A DNA stretch of 60,083 nt from JAVKLU01 sp031538895 (GCA_031538895.1 JAVKLU010000039.1:1-60083); one strand, 5' to 3'. Shown: positions 8,399-17,244, counted from the first letter of the stretch. Translations and numbers: made by a program. Notes: generated from the letters alone by a model not told the origin.

Positions 8399-9826
8399 AT
8401 GTCTACAAACGCGCAACAGTTTAACTATAAAGTGGTGCGGCAATTTACCCTTGTGACGATTTTATGGGGAATCGTCGGAATGTCAGTTGGGGTTTTAATC
8501 GCCGCACAGTTGGTTTGGCCAGATTTAACCTTTGGTATACCTTGGCTAAGTTATGGGCGCCTACGTCCATTGCACACCAATGCAGTGATTTTTGCTTTTG
8601 GCGGTAGCGCTCTTTTTGCCACCTCATATTACGTGGTGCAGCGCACTTGTCAGACGCGTTTATTTTCCGATGCTTTAGCTGCCTTTACCTTCTGGGGATG
8701 GCAACTCGTCATTGTCGCTGCGGCAGTGACCCTGCCATTGGGAATTACCGCTGGCAAAGAATACGCCGAGCTCGAATGGCCAATTGATATTGTAATCACG
8801 CTCGTTTGGGTGGCCTACGCGATTGTCTTTTTCGGTACGATTTTGAAACGTAAAGTCAAACATATTTATGTCGCCAACTGGTTTTATGGCGCGTTTATTC
8901 TGACCGTTGCCCTACTCCACATTTTCAATAGTCTTGCCATTCCTTACTCGACTTTACATTCTTATAGCGTATATGCCGGCGTACAAGATGCCATGGTGCA
9001 ATGGTGGTATGGTCATAACGCCGTAGGATTTTTTTTGACGACCAGCTTCTTAGGAATGATGTACTACTTTGTGCCTAAACAAGCAGAACGTCCTGTGTAT
9101 TCTTACCGTTTGTCAGTCATCCATTTCTGGGCGCTGATTTTTCTTTACATGTGGGCTGGCCCGCATCACTTGCATTACACCGCCTTACCTGACTGGGTTC
9201 AATCATTGGGAATGGCCTTCTCGCTCATACTGTTTGCGCCGTCCTGGGGTGGCATGATCAACGGTATCATGACTTTGTCGGGGGCATGGCACAAACTGCG
9301 TGACGACCCTATTTTGAAATTTTTTATTGTCGCGTTGTCGTTCTACGGAATGTCAACCTTTGAAGGCCCAATGATGTCGATCAAAACGGTTAATGCTTTA
9401 TCGCATTACACCGACTGGACTATTGGTCACGTTCACAGTGGCGCATTAGGTTGGGTGGCAATGGTCACTATGGGTTCGATGTATTACATGATCCCCCGTT
9501 TATACGGGCAGGTGAAAATGTTCAGCACGCGTTTAATCGAGTTGCATTTCTGGTTAGCCACTATCGGAATCGTGTTGTATATCGCCGCATTGTGGATTGC
9601 TGGCGTCACGCAAGGTTTGATGTGGCGCGCGACAGAACCCGATGGCAGCTTAACTTATGCCTTTATCGAATCAGTCAAAGCCAGTGCACCTTTTTACTTC
9701 ATTCGAGTCATCGGCGGCACGCTGTTTTTATCAGGCACATTCATCATGGCATTCAATACCTTCAAAACCGTCAAAGGCAAACAAGGCGTTAATCCACTGG
9801 CTCCTACTACAGCGGCTTCACACTAA
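8399..9826 (+). CDS. ccoN: cbb3-type cytochrome c oxidase subunit I
   Basis: 475 residues with about 12 membrane spans; the heme-copper catalytic subunit of the high-affinity cbb3 oxidase. Visible landmarks are RPLHTNAVIFAFGG (His ligand of the low-spin heme), WWYGHNAVGFFLT (CuB His with the Tyr-containing helix), YMWAGPHHLHYTALPDW (the His-His pair of CuB) and TDWTIGHVHSGALGW (heme His ligands). AGGAG stands 7 bases before the ATG. It heads ccoNOQP. No TTGAT-N4-ATCAA FNR box is visible in the 36-base gap to ubiC, so the promoter overlaps ubiC or is unusual. Confidence 0.97.
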   Translation: MSTNAQQFNYKVVRQFTLVTILWGIVGMSVGVLIAAQLVWPDLTFGIPWLSYGRLRPLHTNAVIFAFGGSALFATSYYVVQRTCQTRLFSDALAAFTFWGWQLVIVAAAVTLPLGITAGKEYAELEWPIDIVITLVWVAYAIVFFGTILKRKVKHIYVANWFYGAFILTVALLHIFNSLAIPYSTLHSYSVYAGVQDAMVQWWYGHNAVGFFLTTSFLGMMYYFVPKQAERPVYSYRLSVIHFWALIFLYMWAGPHHLHYTALPDWVQSLGMAFSLILFAPSWGGMINGIMTLSGAWHKLRDDPILKFFIVALSFYGMSTFEGPMMSIKTVNALSHYTDWTIGHVHSGALGWVAMVTMGSMYYMIPRLYGQVKMFSTRLIELHFWLATIGIVLYIAALWIAGVTQGLMWRATEPDGSLTYAFIESVKASAPFYFIRVIGGTLFLSGTFIMAFNTFKTVKGKQGVNPLAPTTAASH

Positions 9827-9837
9827 ATATATGTTTA

Positions 9838-9869
9838 TTAAGCGAAGTTTTTTCGCTTAATTTTCTTTT
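9838..9869 (+). terminator. intrinsic terminator-like hairpin between ccoN and ccoO
   Basis: A perfect 9-base stem, TTAAGCGAA at 9838-9846 and TTCGCTTAA at 9852-9860 with loop GTTTT, is followed by TTTTCTTTT. It lies in the 55-base gap between the ccoN stop and ccoO. A leaky terminator or a 3' stabilising hairpin inside the operon would lower downstream expression relative to ccoN or protect the ccoN message. The structure is seen; the effect is inferred. Confidence 0.7.
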
Positions 9870-9881
9870 AAAGGATTTTTT

Positions 9882-10517
9882 ATGAGTTTGAATCATTCAA
9901 AAATAGAAAGCAACGTCGGTTTATTGATTGTGTTTTCATTAATTGTGGTGAGCTTTGCTGGCCTAGTCCAGATCGTTCCTCTGTTCTTTCAAAAGTCGAC
10001 CACCGAAGCTTTGTCAACGCTAAAGCCTTACGATGCGCTGCAATTGACAGGACGTGATATTTACATCCGCGAAGGTTGTAGCACATGCCACTCACAACAG
10101 GTGCGTCCGTTCTTATCAGAAAAGCAACGTTACGGCAGCCCATCTTTAGCCTCCGAAAGTGTTTACGAGCACCCTTTTTTATGGGGTAGCAAACGTACAG
10201 GCCCCGATTTGGCGCGTATTGGCGCTCGTTATTCTGATGACTGGCATCGTTTGCACTTACGTCAACCACGTGACTTGGTGCCTGAGTCCGTCATGCCAGC
10301 CTTCCCCTGGTTACAACAAACGGCAGCAGATGCGTCAACGGTTGAGCACAAAATGAAAGCTTTACGTATAGTTGGCGTTCCTTACACTGATGCAGATATC
10401 AAAGGTGCTAAAGAAGCGCTGAAAGATAAAACTGAAGAGGACGCAATGGTCGCCTACTTGCAATCATTAGGTCTTGCCTTGCGCGCGTATGAAGAACAAA
10501 CTGGAGTTAAAAAATGA
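9882..10517 (+). CDS. ccoO: cbb3-type cytochrome c oxidase subunit II (monoheme cytochrome c)
   Basis: 211 residues. One N-terminal membrane helix (about residues 11-30) is followed by a periplasmic heme domain with the motif CSTCHSQ at about residues 66-72, then the family sequence RTGPDLARIGARYSDDWH and SVMPAFPWL, which carries the Met ligand. It passes electrons from CcoP to CcoN. AAGGA lies 7 bases upstream of the ATG. The stop TGA overlaps the ATG of ccoQ by four bases (ATGA), which indicates translational coupling. Confidence 0.97.
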   Translation: MSLNHSKIESNVGLLIVFSLIVVSFAGLVQIVPLFFQKSTTEALSTLKPYDALQLTGRDIYIREGCSTCHSQQVRPFLSEKQRYGSPSLASESVYEHPFLWGSKRTGPDLARIGARYSDDWHRLHLRQPRDLVPESVMPAFPWLQQTAADASTVEHKMKALRIVGVPYTDADIKGAKEALKDKTEEDAMVAYLQSLGLALRAYEEQTGVKK

Positions 10518-10690
10518 GTGCATTGATTTCAACAATTACTACGGTCATTTGCGTCTTAATTTTTCTGGGAATGGTGTATTACGCCTTTGCCCCAGCCTAC
10601 CGTAATAAATGGGAAGAGGCGTCTCGTATTCCTTTTGAGGAAACGGATGAATCCTCTTCACCCTCGGCTAAACCAATTATTGGAGCATAA
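10514..10690 (+). CDS. ccoQ: cbb3-type oxidase small subunit
   Basis: 58 residues read directly from the sequence: MSALISTITTVICVLIFLG opens the single membrane helix, continuing to a YYAFAP turn, then a short charged tail (NKWEEASRIPFEE). CcoQ subunits are small single-helix proteins that stabilise the complex. The start overlaps the ccoO stop by four bases and the stop is two bases before ccoP, so the call rests strongly on context as well as the typical topology. Confidence 0.9.
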   Translation: MSALISTITTVICVLIFLGMVYYAFAPAYRNKWEEASRIPFEETDESSSPSAKPIIGA

Positions 10691-10692
10691 CC

Positions 10693-11616
10693 ATGAGCGA
10701 CTTTATCAGCCCAGAATGGAATTACTGGATTTCTATCATTTCTCTAATCGGTATTGCGGCAATGTTTGCATTACTGCTTATCACCCGTCGAAGCGGCCTT
10801 TCAGAAAGCTCTGTCGGTATGCCTGCCCAACCGACTGGTCACAGTTGGGATGAAGGGACATTACAGGAATTGAACAATCCACTACCGCGTTGGTGGGTGA
10901 TTAAATTTTTCCTATTATGTGTCTTCGCCTTCTTGTATTTATTAGTCTATCCAGGTTTGGGCACTAATAAAGGTCTGTTTGCTTGGACCTCTACAGGTCA
11001 ATATCAATCAGAACTGGATGCACAAGCGGCACGCAGTAAAGCCATTTTGGGGAAATACAGCGCGATGGATTTTGCGAGTTTGTCTAAAGATGCGCCAGCA
11101 CATGCTATCGGCCAGCGTTTATTCCTCAATAACTGCGCCGTATGTCATGGTTCCAATGCCAAAGGCTCAAAAAGCTTTCCTAACCTTTCGGATAAAGACT
11201 GGTTATACAGCGGCGAACCTGACAAAATTAAAGAAACCATCACTGGTGGACGCAATGGAATAATGCCCGCCTTTAAAACGGTTTTATCAAATGACCAAAT
11301 TGGTGCAGTGGCCCACTATGTCCGTTCATTATCTGGTTTGCCACACGATGCGGCTAAAGTGGCCGCAGGTCAAACTGCTTTTGCCGCCAACTGTGTCGCT
11401 TGTCATGGCTCGGATGCGAAAGGCAATCAGGCAGTGGGCGCCCCTAACTTAACCGACAGCACATGGTTATATGGCCCATCGATCAAAGAAATTACCTTTG
11501 GCGTGACCAATGGTCGCAACAACGTGATGCCTGTTCAAACAAATTATTTATCGCCTGAACAAATTCATTTAGTTGCGGCATATGTGTGGAGTCTGAGCAA
11601 CGAAGCGACTAAATAA
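10693..11616 (+). CDS. ccoP: cbb3-type cytochrome c oxidase subunit III (diheme cytochrome c)
   Basis: 307 residues. Residues 1-70 hold two hydrophobic segments, of which FFLLCVFAFLYLLVYPGLG is the CcoP anchor. It is followed by the family segment NPLPRWW just before it and two class I heme domains with CAVCHGS and CVACHGS, each with a later Met ligand in an IMPAF or VMPVQ context. It accepts electrons from soluble cytochromes or bc1. The usual maturation genes ccoGHIS do not follow; plsY begins three bases after the stop. Confidence 0.97.
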   Translation: MSDFISPEWNYWISIISLIGIAAMFALLLITRRSGLSESSVGMPAQPTGHSWDEGTLQELNNPLPRWWVIKFFLLCVFAFLYLLVYPGLGTNKGLFAWTSTGQYQSELDAQAARSKAILGKYSAMDFASLSKDAPAHAIGQRLFLNNCAVCHGSNAKGSKSFPNLSDKDWLYSGEPDKIKETITGGRNGIMPAFKTVLSNDQIGAVAHYVRSLSGLPHDAAKVAAGQTAFAANCVACHGSDAKGNQAVGAPNLTDSTWLYGPSIKEITFGVTNGRNNVMPVQTNYLSPEQIHLVAAYVWSLSNEATK

Positions 11617-11619
11617 ATC

Positions 11620-12261
11620 ATGACAAATGCCCTATTTTCACTGTTAGCTTGTGGCGCGAGCTACTTGATCGGTTCAGTCTCTTTTGCGATTTTTCTGAGC
11701 AAAGTTTTTCGTTTGCAAGACCCGCGCCAATATGGTTCGCATAATCCTGGTGCCACCAATGTACTGCGCAGTGGGAATAAAAGTGCCGCCTTGCTGGTGT
11801 TATTGTTAGACGGTGCCAAAGGGGCTTTTGCGGTCGCGCTGGTCGGTGCATTGGTCAGTACATTGGTCAGTGCATTTGCCAGAACTTTTGACTATGGCCC
11901 AGCCACCATTGCAATCGCAGGACTGTGTGCTTTTATGGGTCACGTTTGGCCAATTTTTCACCGGTTTAAAGGTGGTAAAGGTGTTGCTACATTTATGGGT
12001 GTTGCCCTTGCACTGAACTGGCCTATCGGTGTTGTCGCCCTACTGGCATGGCTGGCAGTTGCGCTGATCTCGCGTTATTCGTCTTTAGCTGCGCTATTGG
12101 GCACGTGTATTGCGCTGGTGGCACAGGCTTTGGCATATGACTTAGATGCCACATTTATTGCCTTAGCCCTCATGTTTGGAGTTTTGTTGTGGCGTCACCA
12201 AAGCAATATCTCTCATCTTTTAAGTGGCAAAGAGAAAAAAATTAACTTAAAGAAAAGTTAA
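11620..12261 (+). CDS. plsY: glycerol-3-phosphate acyltransferase (acyl-phosphate dependent)
   Basis: 213 residues, a polytopic inner-membrane enzyme that transfers an acyl group from acyl-phosphate to glycerol-3-phosphate, the first step of phospholipid synthesis. The three PlsY motifs are visible: YLIGSVSFA, GSHNPGATNVLR and HRFKGGKGVATFMG. An in-frame 12-bp tandem repeat (11839-11874) encodes LVGA-LVST-LVSA in a membrane segment. It starts three bases after ccoP, so it may be cotranscribed with the oxidase genes. It ends with a basic Lys-rich tail. Downstream there is a dispersed repeat and then a bidirectional terminator. Confidence 0.95.
   Translation: MTNALFSLLACGASYLIGSVSFAIFLSKVFRLQDPRQYGSHNPGATNVLRSGNKSAALLVLLLDGAKGAFAVALVGALVSTLVSAFARTFDYGPATIAIAGLCAFMGHVWPIFHRFKGGKGVATFMGVALALNWPIGVVALLAWLAVALISRYSSLAALLGTCIALVAQALAYDLDATFIALALMFGVLLWRHQSNISHLLSGKEKKINLKKS
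11839..11874 (+). repeat. 12-bp tandem repeat x3 inside plsY
   Basis: Three consecutive 12-base units (CTGGTCGGTGCA, TTGGTCAGTACA, TTGGTCAGTGCA) encode four-residue blocks LVGA, LVST, LVSA. The unit length keeps the frame, and the hydrophobic residues stay within a predicted membrane helix. Confidence 0.85.
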
Positions 12262-12304
12262 TCAATCCGTTTTTTCCTGAGCACTTCTCTATCATCAATC
12301 CTAT

Positions 12305-12447
12305 GGGCACTTCTATAAATACAGAATGTGCGGATGAAGTGCGAGGCACACAGCACACAGAAAGCGGAGCGTACATACAGTACGTGAGGATTTCGCGTAC
12401 TGTGCAACAGAGCACTTCGCCGCAAAAATGAATTGATAGAAGTGCCC
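12305..12447 (+). repeat. 143-bp dispersed MITE-like repeat, copy 3
   Basis: Full-length copy with perfect 12-base ends GGGCACTTCTAT and ATAGAAGTGCCC. It has five differences from the consensus, the most diverged of the full-length copies. A perfect 4-base duplication CTAT flanks it (12301-12304 and 12448-12451). It lies 43 bases after plsY. A fragment resembling a terminal repeat (GAGCACTTCTCTATCA, 12279-12294) stands just upstream and could be a remnant of an older insertion. Confidence 0.93.
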
Positions 12448-12453
12448 CTATGT

Positions 12454-12488
12454 AAAAAAGGCAGTGCGCGTTAGCGACACTGCCTTTT
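12454..12488. terminator. bidirectional intrinsic terminator
   Basis: The stem AAAGGCAGTG (12457-12466) pairs with CACTGCCTTT (12478-12487), with an A run on the left and a T run on the right. It lies between the convergent plsY and lipoprotein genes, and the dispersed repeat sits between plsY and this hairpin. Confidence 0.85.
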
Positions 12489-13131
12489 CTCGTTTCTATT
12501 ACCTCCGTAAAGCCCTTAGTGAATACTAAGTCCTTAGTGGACTAAATCCTTAGCGGATATTTATTGCTTCGTAAAAATATCACGGGGATCAGTGCTCAGT
12601 GCCGTGGGATCGGCGGTTGGGCTGCTACCATGACTCATTGTCAATTTGGTGCCCTCTAAATAGAGTGTCTCCCTGCCTGTTCCCGCCGGAAAATCAGCTG
12701 TATTCAATTGGATCGTCCCAAGCGTAGTAGTTGAATTAAAACTGGACAGTTTGGAAATACTAAAATCAAATTTATCCGTCGCCTTTCCACTCAAAACCAG
12801 AGCACCAAGGTAGGTCAAGGTATTAGCACCATAACCGCTGGTCATTGTTTTAGTCGCAGCACTGGTACTAAAACTACTATCCGACAGACCTGTGCGCGTA
12901 ACCGTGGCCTGAACCGCACCGCTGCAAGTGCTATCCGTCGCGGCATACACTGTCTGCGTCACACTTAGCCCCAAGACTGTGCCGCTATTTTCCTTAGCAA
13001 CAAAACTATTCTTGACATAGGCTTTGCCATTGCCATTTGCGGCATCTATAAAGCGCGCATCTGTAAAACACCCCGATTGCCAGGTCCCAACATATTTAGC
13101 GACATTACTAGCTGCCGGAGTAGCGCTATCG

Positions 13132-13141
13132 CCCCCCCCCC
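13132..13141 (-). repeat. G10 homopolymer tract after the lipobox
   Basis: Ten consecutive C on the plus strand (G on the coding strand) directly follow the Cys codon of the lipobox. It is the longest homopolymer of G or C noticed in the window, and its length decides whether the lipoprotein is made. Confidence 0.9.
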
Positions 13142-13158
13142 GCAAGCAGCCAAGGTTA

Positions 13159-13188
13159 GTGCAATAAAGGCTGGTGCAATAAAGGCCA
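13159..13188 (-). repeat. 15-bp tandem repeat x2 in the lipoprotein signal peptide
   Basis: GTGCAATAAAGGCTG and GTGCAATAAAGGCCA are adjacent 15-base units. On the coding strand they give AFIAP and AFIAL, the hydrophobic core of the signal peptide, so copy number would change its length by five residues. Confidence 0.8.
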
Positions 13189-13406
13189 TATCCAAATACT
13201 TAGATTGAGAATTTGTGTGCATGATGTGACTCCTATAAAAATTGGTTTCAAAATCAATTCAACACTTTCTGTTATTTGCCGCAGTCATTTTTATCTGACT
13301 GATTTTCCTCACAGTTGTTCCTAACAACTTTTCCGCATTGGCAAACGAGGGCATTATAGCTTGACCCTTGTGGTATCTTCTCGCCTCTTTTTTTATACGT
13401 CCGTCT

Positions 13407-15614
13407 ATGTCCCCCGCCCCTCGTCTATTATTTGATTACCCGCGTTACTGGGCTCATCGTTTTGGCACTGCGCCTTTTTTACCGATGTCGGTGGCCGAGA
13501 TGCAGCAACTGGGATGGGAAGAATGTGATGTGATTTTGATCAGTGGCGACGCCTATATTGATCACGCCAGCTTTGGCGCAGCGATTGTGGGGCGCTTATT
13601 GGAGTCCCAAGGCTATCGCGTCGGCATCATCGCCCAGCCAGATTGGCAATCCGCACAAGACTTCAAACGCTTGGGCAAACCCAAATTGTTTTATGGCGTC
13701 ACTGCCGGCAATATGGATTCGATGATTAACCGTTATACCGCCGACCGAAAAATTCGTAGCGATGACGCCTATACCGCTCACGGGGAAGCGAACAAACGGC
13801 CTGATCGCGCAGCCTTGGTCTATGCGCAACGCTGTCGCGAAGCCTATCCCGACAGCACCATTATTTTGGGCGGTATCGAAGCCTCGCTCAGACGCATCGC
13901 ACATTACGACTATTGGCAAGACAAAGTGCGCCGTTCACTTTTAGCAGATGCTAAAGCTGACTTGTTACTGTATGGCAATGCTGAACGCGCGCTGGTGGAA
14001 ATCGCCTACCGCTTGGCAAAAGGCGAACCCATCGCGGCTATCCGTGATGTCCGTGGCACTGCGTTTTTACAACCCACACAACAGATTCCAGAGGGTTGGC
14101 AAGAAATTGATGCGACACAAATTGAAGTACAGGCTGAGGATTTCAACCCTTATGTCAATCCCTATAAAGGAACTGATGCGGCCAGTTGTGCAGAAGATAA
14201 AAAAATCGAAGCACCTATAAATATCAATCCAAGCGAAATGGAGCAGGGGCAAAAGCCGCTCAAATTCCATCGTATGCATTACAACCCAAAGGTCGATCAA
14301 AGCCAGCGCGTGATTCGTTTGCCCTCATTTGATGCCGTCAAGTCCAATCCCACGCTGTACGCGCATACCAGCCGCGTATTGCATCAAGAAACCAATCCAG
14401 GAAACGCACGAGCGCTGGTGCAACAACATGGCCTAATTGACGTGTGGTTGAATCCGCCGCCGATTCCATTATCGACTGAGGAAATGGATTTTGTATTCGA
14501 TCAACCCTACGCGCGCGCGCCGCATCCCTCGTATGGAGACGCCAAAATTCCCGCGTGGGAAATGATTCGCCACTCAATCAACATCATGCGCGGTTGCTTT
14601 GGCGGCTGTACGTTTTGCTCAATTACCGAACATGAAGGGCGTATTATTCAAAGCCGTTCAGAAGAATCTGTTTTGCGTGAAATCGAATCGGTGCGCGATA
14701 CCATTCCTTCGTTTACTGGCGTTATTTCGGATTTGGGCGGGCCGACTGCAAACATGTATCACTTGCATTGCAAAGATAAAAAAATTGAAGAATCATGCCG
14801 TCGACCGTCGTGCGTCTATCCCAAAATTTGTAACAACCTCAAAACCGATCACAGTCGTTTAATCGGCCTTTACCGCCGCGCACGCGCGCTCAAGGGTGTT
14901 AAAAAAATTCTGATTGGTTCGGGTGTGCGTTACGACTTAGCCATTGAATCGCCGGAATACATCAAAGAGTTGGCCGAGCATCATGTGGGTGGATATTTAA
15001 AAATTGCGCCCGAACATTCGGAAGCAGGGCCGCTGTCCAAAATGATGAAACCGGGTATGGGCGCGTATGACCGCTTCAAATTATTATTTGAGCGCTATTC
15101 CAAAGCCGCCGGAAAAGAACAATATCTCATCCCCTATTTCATCGCCGCGCATCCAGGAACAACTGATGTCGATATGTTGAACTTGGCGCTATGGCTCAAA
15201 CAAAACGGTTTTCGTCCCGATCAAGTTCAGGCCTTTTACCCTTCGCCAATGGCAAGCGCAACGGCGATGTACTACTCCGGTAAAAACCCACTGCGCAAAA
15301 TCAGCGCCAATAGCGAAAGCGTCGCAATTGTTCGTGGCGAAAAACAACGTCGATTGCACAAGGCATTTTTGCGTTATCACGACGCCAACAATTGGCCCAT
15401 TCTGCGCGAAGCTTTACAAAAAATGGGGCGCGCCGATTTAATCGGCAATGGAAAACGTCATCTGGTGCCGGTTTTTCAACCTAAAATTGACGGCTGTTAC
15501 CAAAGCGCAAAACGCAGTAATTCAAGCGTGCGCAATCGTCCGATAAACCGCTCCGTAGGTAGAGGCACAAGCTTGACTCAACACACGGGCCTGCCGCCAC
15601 GAAAATTGAAATAA
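13407..15614 (+). CDS. ygiQ: YgiQ family radical SAM protein
   Basis: 735 residues from ATG 13407; an upstream in-frame TTG (13368) would add 13 unlikely residues. The family start (FLPMSVAEMQQLGWEECDV) is followed by an N-terminal UPF0313 domain, then the radical SAM cluster motif RGCFGGCTFCSI (CxxxCxxC) at about residue 400 and GVRYDLA, KIAPEHSE and the FYPSPMASATAMYY block. Members bind a 4Fe-4S cluster and S-adenosylmethionine; the reaction is not established. It is convergent with gltD, leaving 61 bases. The C-terminal 50 residues are basic and low in conservation. Confidence 0.93.
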   Translation: MSPAPRLLFDYPRYWAHRFGTAPFLPMSVAEMQQLGWEECDVILISGDAYIDHASFGAAIVGRLLESQGYRVGIIAQPDWQSAQDFKRLGKPKLFYGVTAGNMDSMINRYTADRKIRSDDAYTAHGEANKRPDRAALVYAQRCREAYPDSTIILGGIEASLRRIAHYDYWQDKVRRSLLADAKADLLLYGNAERALVEIAYRLAKGEPIAAIRDVRGTAFLQPTQQIPEGWQEIDATQIEVQAEDFNPYVNPYKGTDAASCAEDKKIEAPININPSEMEQGQKPLKFHRMHYNPKVDQSQRVIRLPSFDAVKSNPTLYAHTSRVLHQETNPGNARALVQQHGLIDVWLNPPPIPLSTEEMDFVFDQPYARAPHPSYGDAKIPAWEMIRHSINIMRGCFGGCTFCSITEHEGRIIQSRSEESVLREIESVRDTIPSFTGVISDLGGPTANMYHLHCKDKKIEESCRRPSCVYPKICNNLKTDHSRLIGLYRRARALKGVKKILIGSGVRYDLAIESPEYIKELAEHHVGGYLKIAPEHSEAGPLSKMMKPGMGAYDRFKLLFERYSKAAGKEQYLIPYFIAAHPGTTDVDMLNLALWLKQNGFRPDQVQAFYPSPMASATAMYYSGKNPLRKISANSESVAIVRGEKQRRLHKAFLRYHDANNWPILREALQKMGRADLIGNGKRHLVPVFQPKIDGCYQSAKRSNSSVRNRPINRSVGRGTSLTQHTGLPPRKLK

Positions 15615-15675
15615 CCCAAGTCGCTTCTTTCAAGTCCGATTAAGGGGAATCGCTCAAACTATGTGCTTCTCAATA

Positions 15676-17166
15676 TCAACGCGGCAAGTCGCTATGCCCC
15701 ATCAAAAACTGATCGACCGCACGCGCGCATTGACGCCCTTCGCGAATCGCCCACACGACCAAAGATTGACCGCGACGAATATCACCCGCCGCAAAAAACT
15801 TTTTACGCGAAGTCGCATATGGCAAATTCTCCCCGCCCTCTTCTGTATCGGCTTTCACATTGCCACGTACATCCAATTCAATTTTGTTTTTGGCCTGCGT
15901 CAATAACTCTTTAATCGGTGCGACAAAACCCATCGCCAGAAATACCAAATCGGCTTTTACTTCAAATTCAGAATTGGGCAGCTCAATCATTTTTCCGTCG
16001 CGCCACTGCACACGACAGGCGATCAGTTTTGTCAGCTTGCCATTGCTGCCTTCAAAACGTTTGGTTGCCACCGCAAAATCGCGCTCACAGCCTTCTTCGT
16101 GCGACGACGAGGTCCGTAATTTAATCGGCCAATAGGGCCAGACCAGCGGTTTGTTTTCTTGTTCGGGCGGCATTGACATCACTTCAAACTGCATCACCGA
16201 GCTTGCGCCTTGACGGTTTGAGGTGCCCACGCAATCAGATCCGGTATCGCCCCCGCCAATCACCACCACATGTTTACCTATGGCAGAAATTGCCTGCGTT
16301 AACTTGTCGCCAGCATTCACTTTATTTTGCTGACTCAAAAAAGTCATCGCAAAATGCACGCCCTCAAGTTCACGCCCAGGGACCGGCAAATCACGCGGTG
16401 ACTCTGCACCGCCACTTAAAACGATGGCATCAAATTGTTTATCCAATTCGTCAAAACTGACGGTTTTTTTCGCATCATGCGATACTGAAAAATCAACTTT
16501 TGCAGTCGCATTGGCGCTGATCAAAGTGTTGGGCATAAAGCTCACGCCTTCAGATTCCATTTGGGCGATACGACGAACAATCAAATTTTTATCCAGTTTG
16601 AAATCGGGAATTCCATAGCGCATCAAGCCACCAATGCGAGAGTTTTTTTCAAACACTGTGACCTCATGACCCGCGCGCGCCAACTGTTGTGCGCTCGCCA
16701 AACCTGCAGGGCCAGAGCCAACCACGGCAATTTTTTTGCCCGTTTTGTGTACGGGTATTTGTGGTGTGACCCATCCTTTTTCCCACGCGGTATCGATGAT
16801 GTAACGCTCGATCGACTTGATTCCGACTGGGTCTTCGTGTATCCCTAAAGTACACGCGCTCTCGCATGGCGCGGGACAAATCCGTCCCGTAAATTCAGGA
16901 AAATTATTAGTCGAGTGCAGTATCGCCAAAGCTTTTTGCAACTCGCCGCGATACACCAAATCATTCCAATCCGGAATAATGTTGTTGACCGGACAGCCGT
17001 TGTTACAAAAAGGAATTCCACAATCCATACAACGTGCGCCCTGTTGTGTCGCCGCATCGTTAGTGAGCGTGAGTACGAATTCACGATAATGCTTGATGCG
17101 CGTATCTGCTTTTTCGTATTGTTCCGCGATGCGCGGGTACTCCATGAATCCAGTAATTTTTCCCAT
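15676..17166 (-). CDS. gltD: glutamate synthase (NADPH) small subunit
   Basis: 496 residues from the start MGKITGFMEY, which is the conserved GltD N-terminus; an upstream TTG (17244) would add 26 non-conserved residues. The N-terminal Fe-S region (CMDCGIPFC, CPVNNIIPDWNDL, GRICPAPCESAC) is followed by an FAD site VVGSGPAGLASAQQLARAG and an NADPH site VIGGGDTGSDC. It passes electrons from NADPH to GltB to make two glutamates from glutamine and 2-oxoglutarate. It follows gltB on the same strand with a 78-base gap. Confidence 0.96.
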   Translation of the reverse strand: MGKITGFMEYPRIAEQYEKADTRIKHYREFVLTLTNDAATQQGARCMDCGIPFCNNGCPVNNIIPDWNDLVYRGELQKALAILHSTNNFPEFTGRICPAPCESACTLGIHEDPVGIKSIERYIIDTAWEKGWVTPQIPVHKTGKKIAVVGSGPAGLASAQQLARAGHEVTVFEKNSRIGGLMRYGIPDFKLDKNLIVRRIAQMESEGVSFMPNTLISANATAKVDFSVSHDAKKTVSFDELDKQFDAIVLSGGAESPRDLPVPGRELEGVHFAMTFLSQQNKVNAGDKLTQAISAIGKHVVVIGGGDTGSDCVGTSNRQGASSVMQFEVMSMPPEQENKPLVWPYWPIKLRTSSSHEEGCERDFAVATKRFEGSNGKLTKLIACRVQWRDGKMIELPNSEFEVKADLVFLAMGFVAPIKELLTQAKNKIELDVRGNVKADTEEGGENLPYATSRKKFFAAGDIRRGQSLVVWAIREGRQCARAVDQFLMGHSDLPR

Positions 17167-17244
17167 GATGGTATCTGTGTAGTTAAGTGCGACTCTGTCT
17201 TTAAGTTCGCTTAGGTTTTCAAATTCATACCTTGTCAAACTCAA

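Larger units (their letters stand above)
12561..13222 (-). pseudogene. lipoprotein gene, out of frame at a G10 run (probable phase-variable, OFF)
   Basis: ATG 13222 follows a good ribosome site (AGGAG, 8 bases upstream). It encodes a lipoprotein signal peptide MAFIAPAFIALTLAAC (from the second Met) with lipobox LAAC. Right after the Cys codon comes a run of ten G (plus-strand C run 13132-13141). The long downstream frame (13145 to the stop at 12561, about 190 residues, rich in Thr, Ser, Gly, starting GDSATPAAS) is out of register. Eleven or eight G would join them as CGGGGDS or CGGGDS, a usual start for betaproteobacterial lipoproteins. The mature domain is unrecognised; it has two Cys and looks secreted. 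The locus is either a contingency gene switched off by slippage or a homopolymer reading error. Confidence 0.75.

Noticed and set aside
12305..12447. The dispersed repeats as a CRISPR array
   Set aside because: Copies are kilobases apart, 143 bp long and flanked by target duplications; there are no short spaced repeats and no cas genes.
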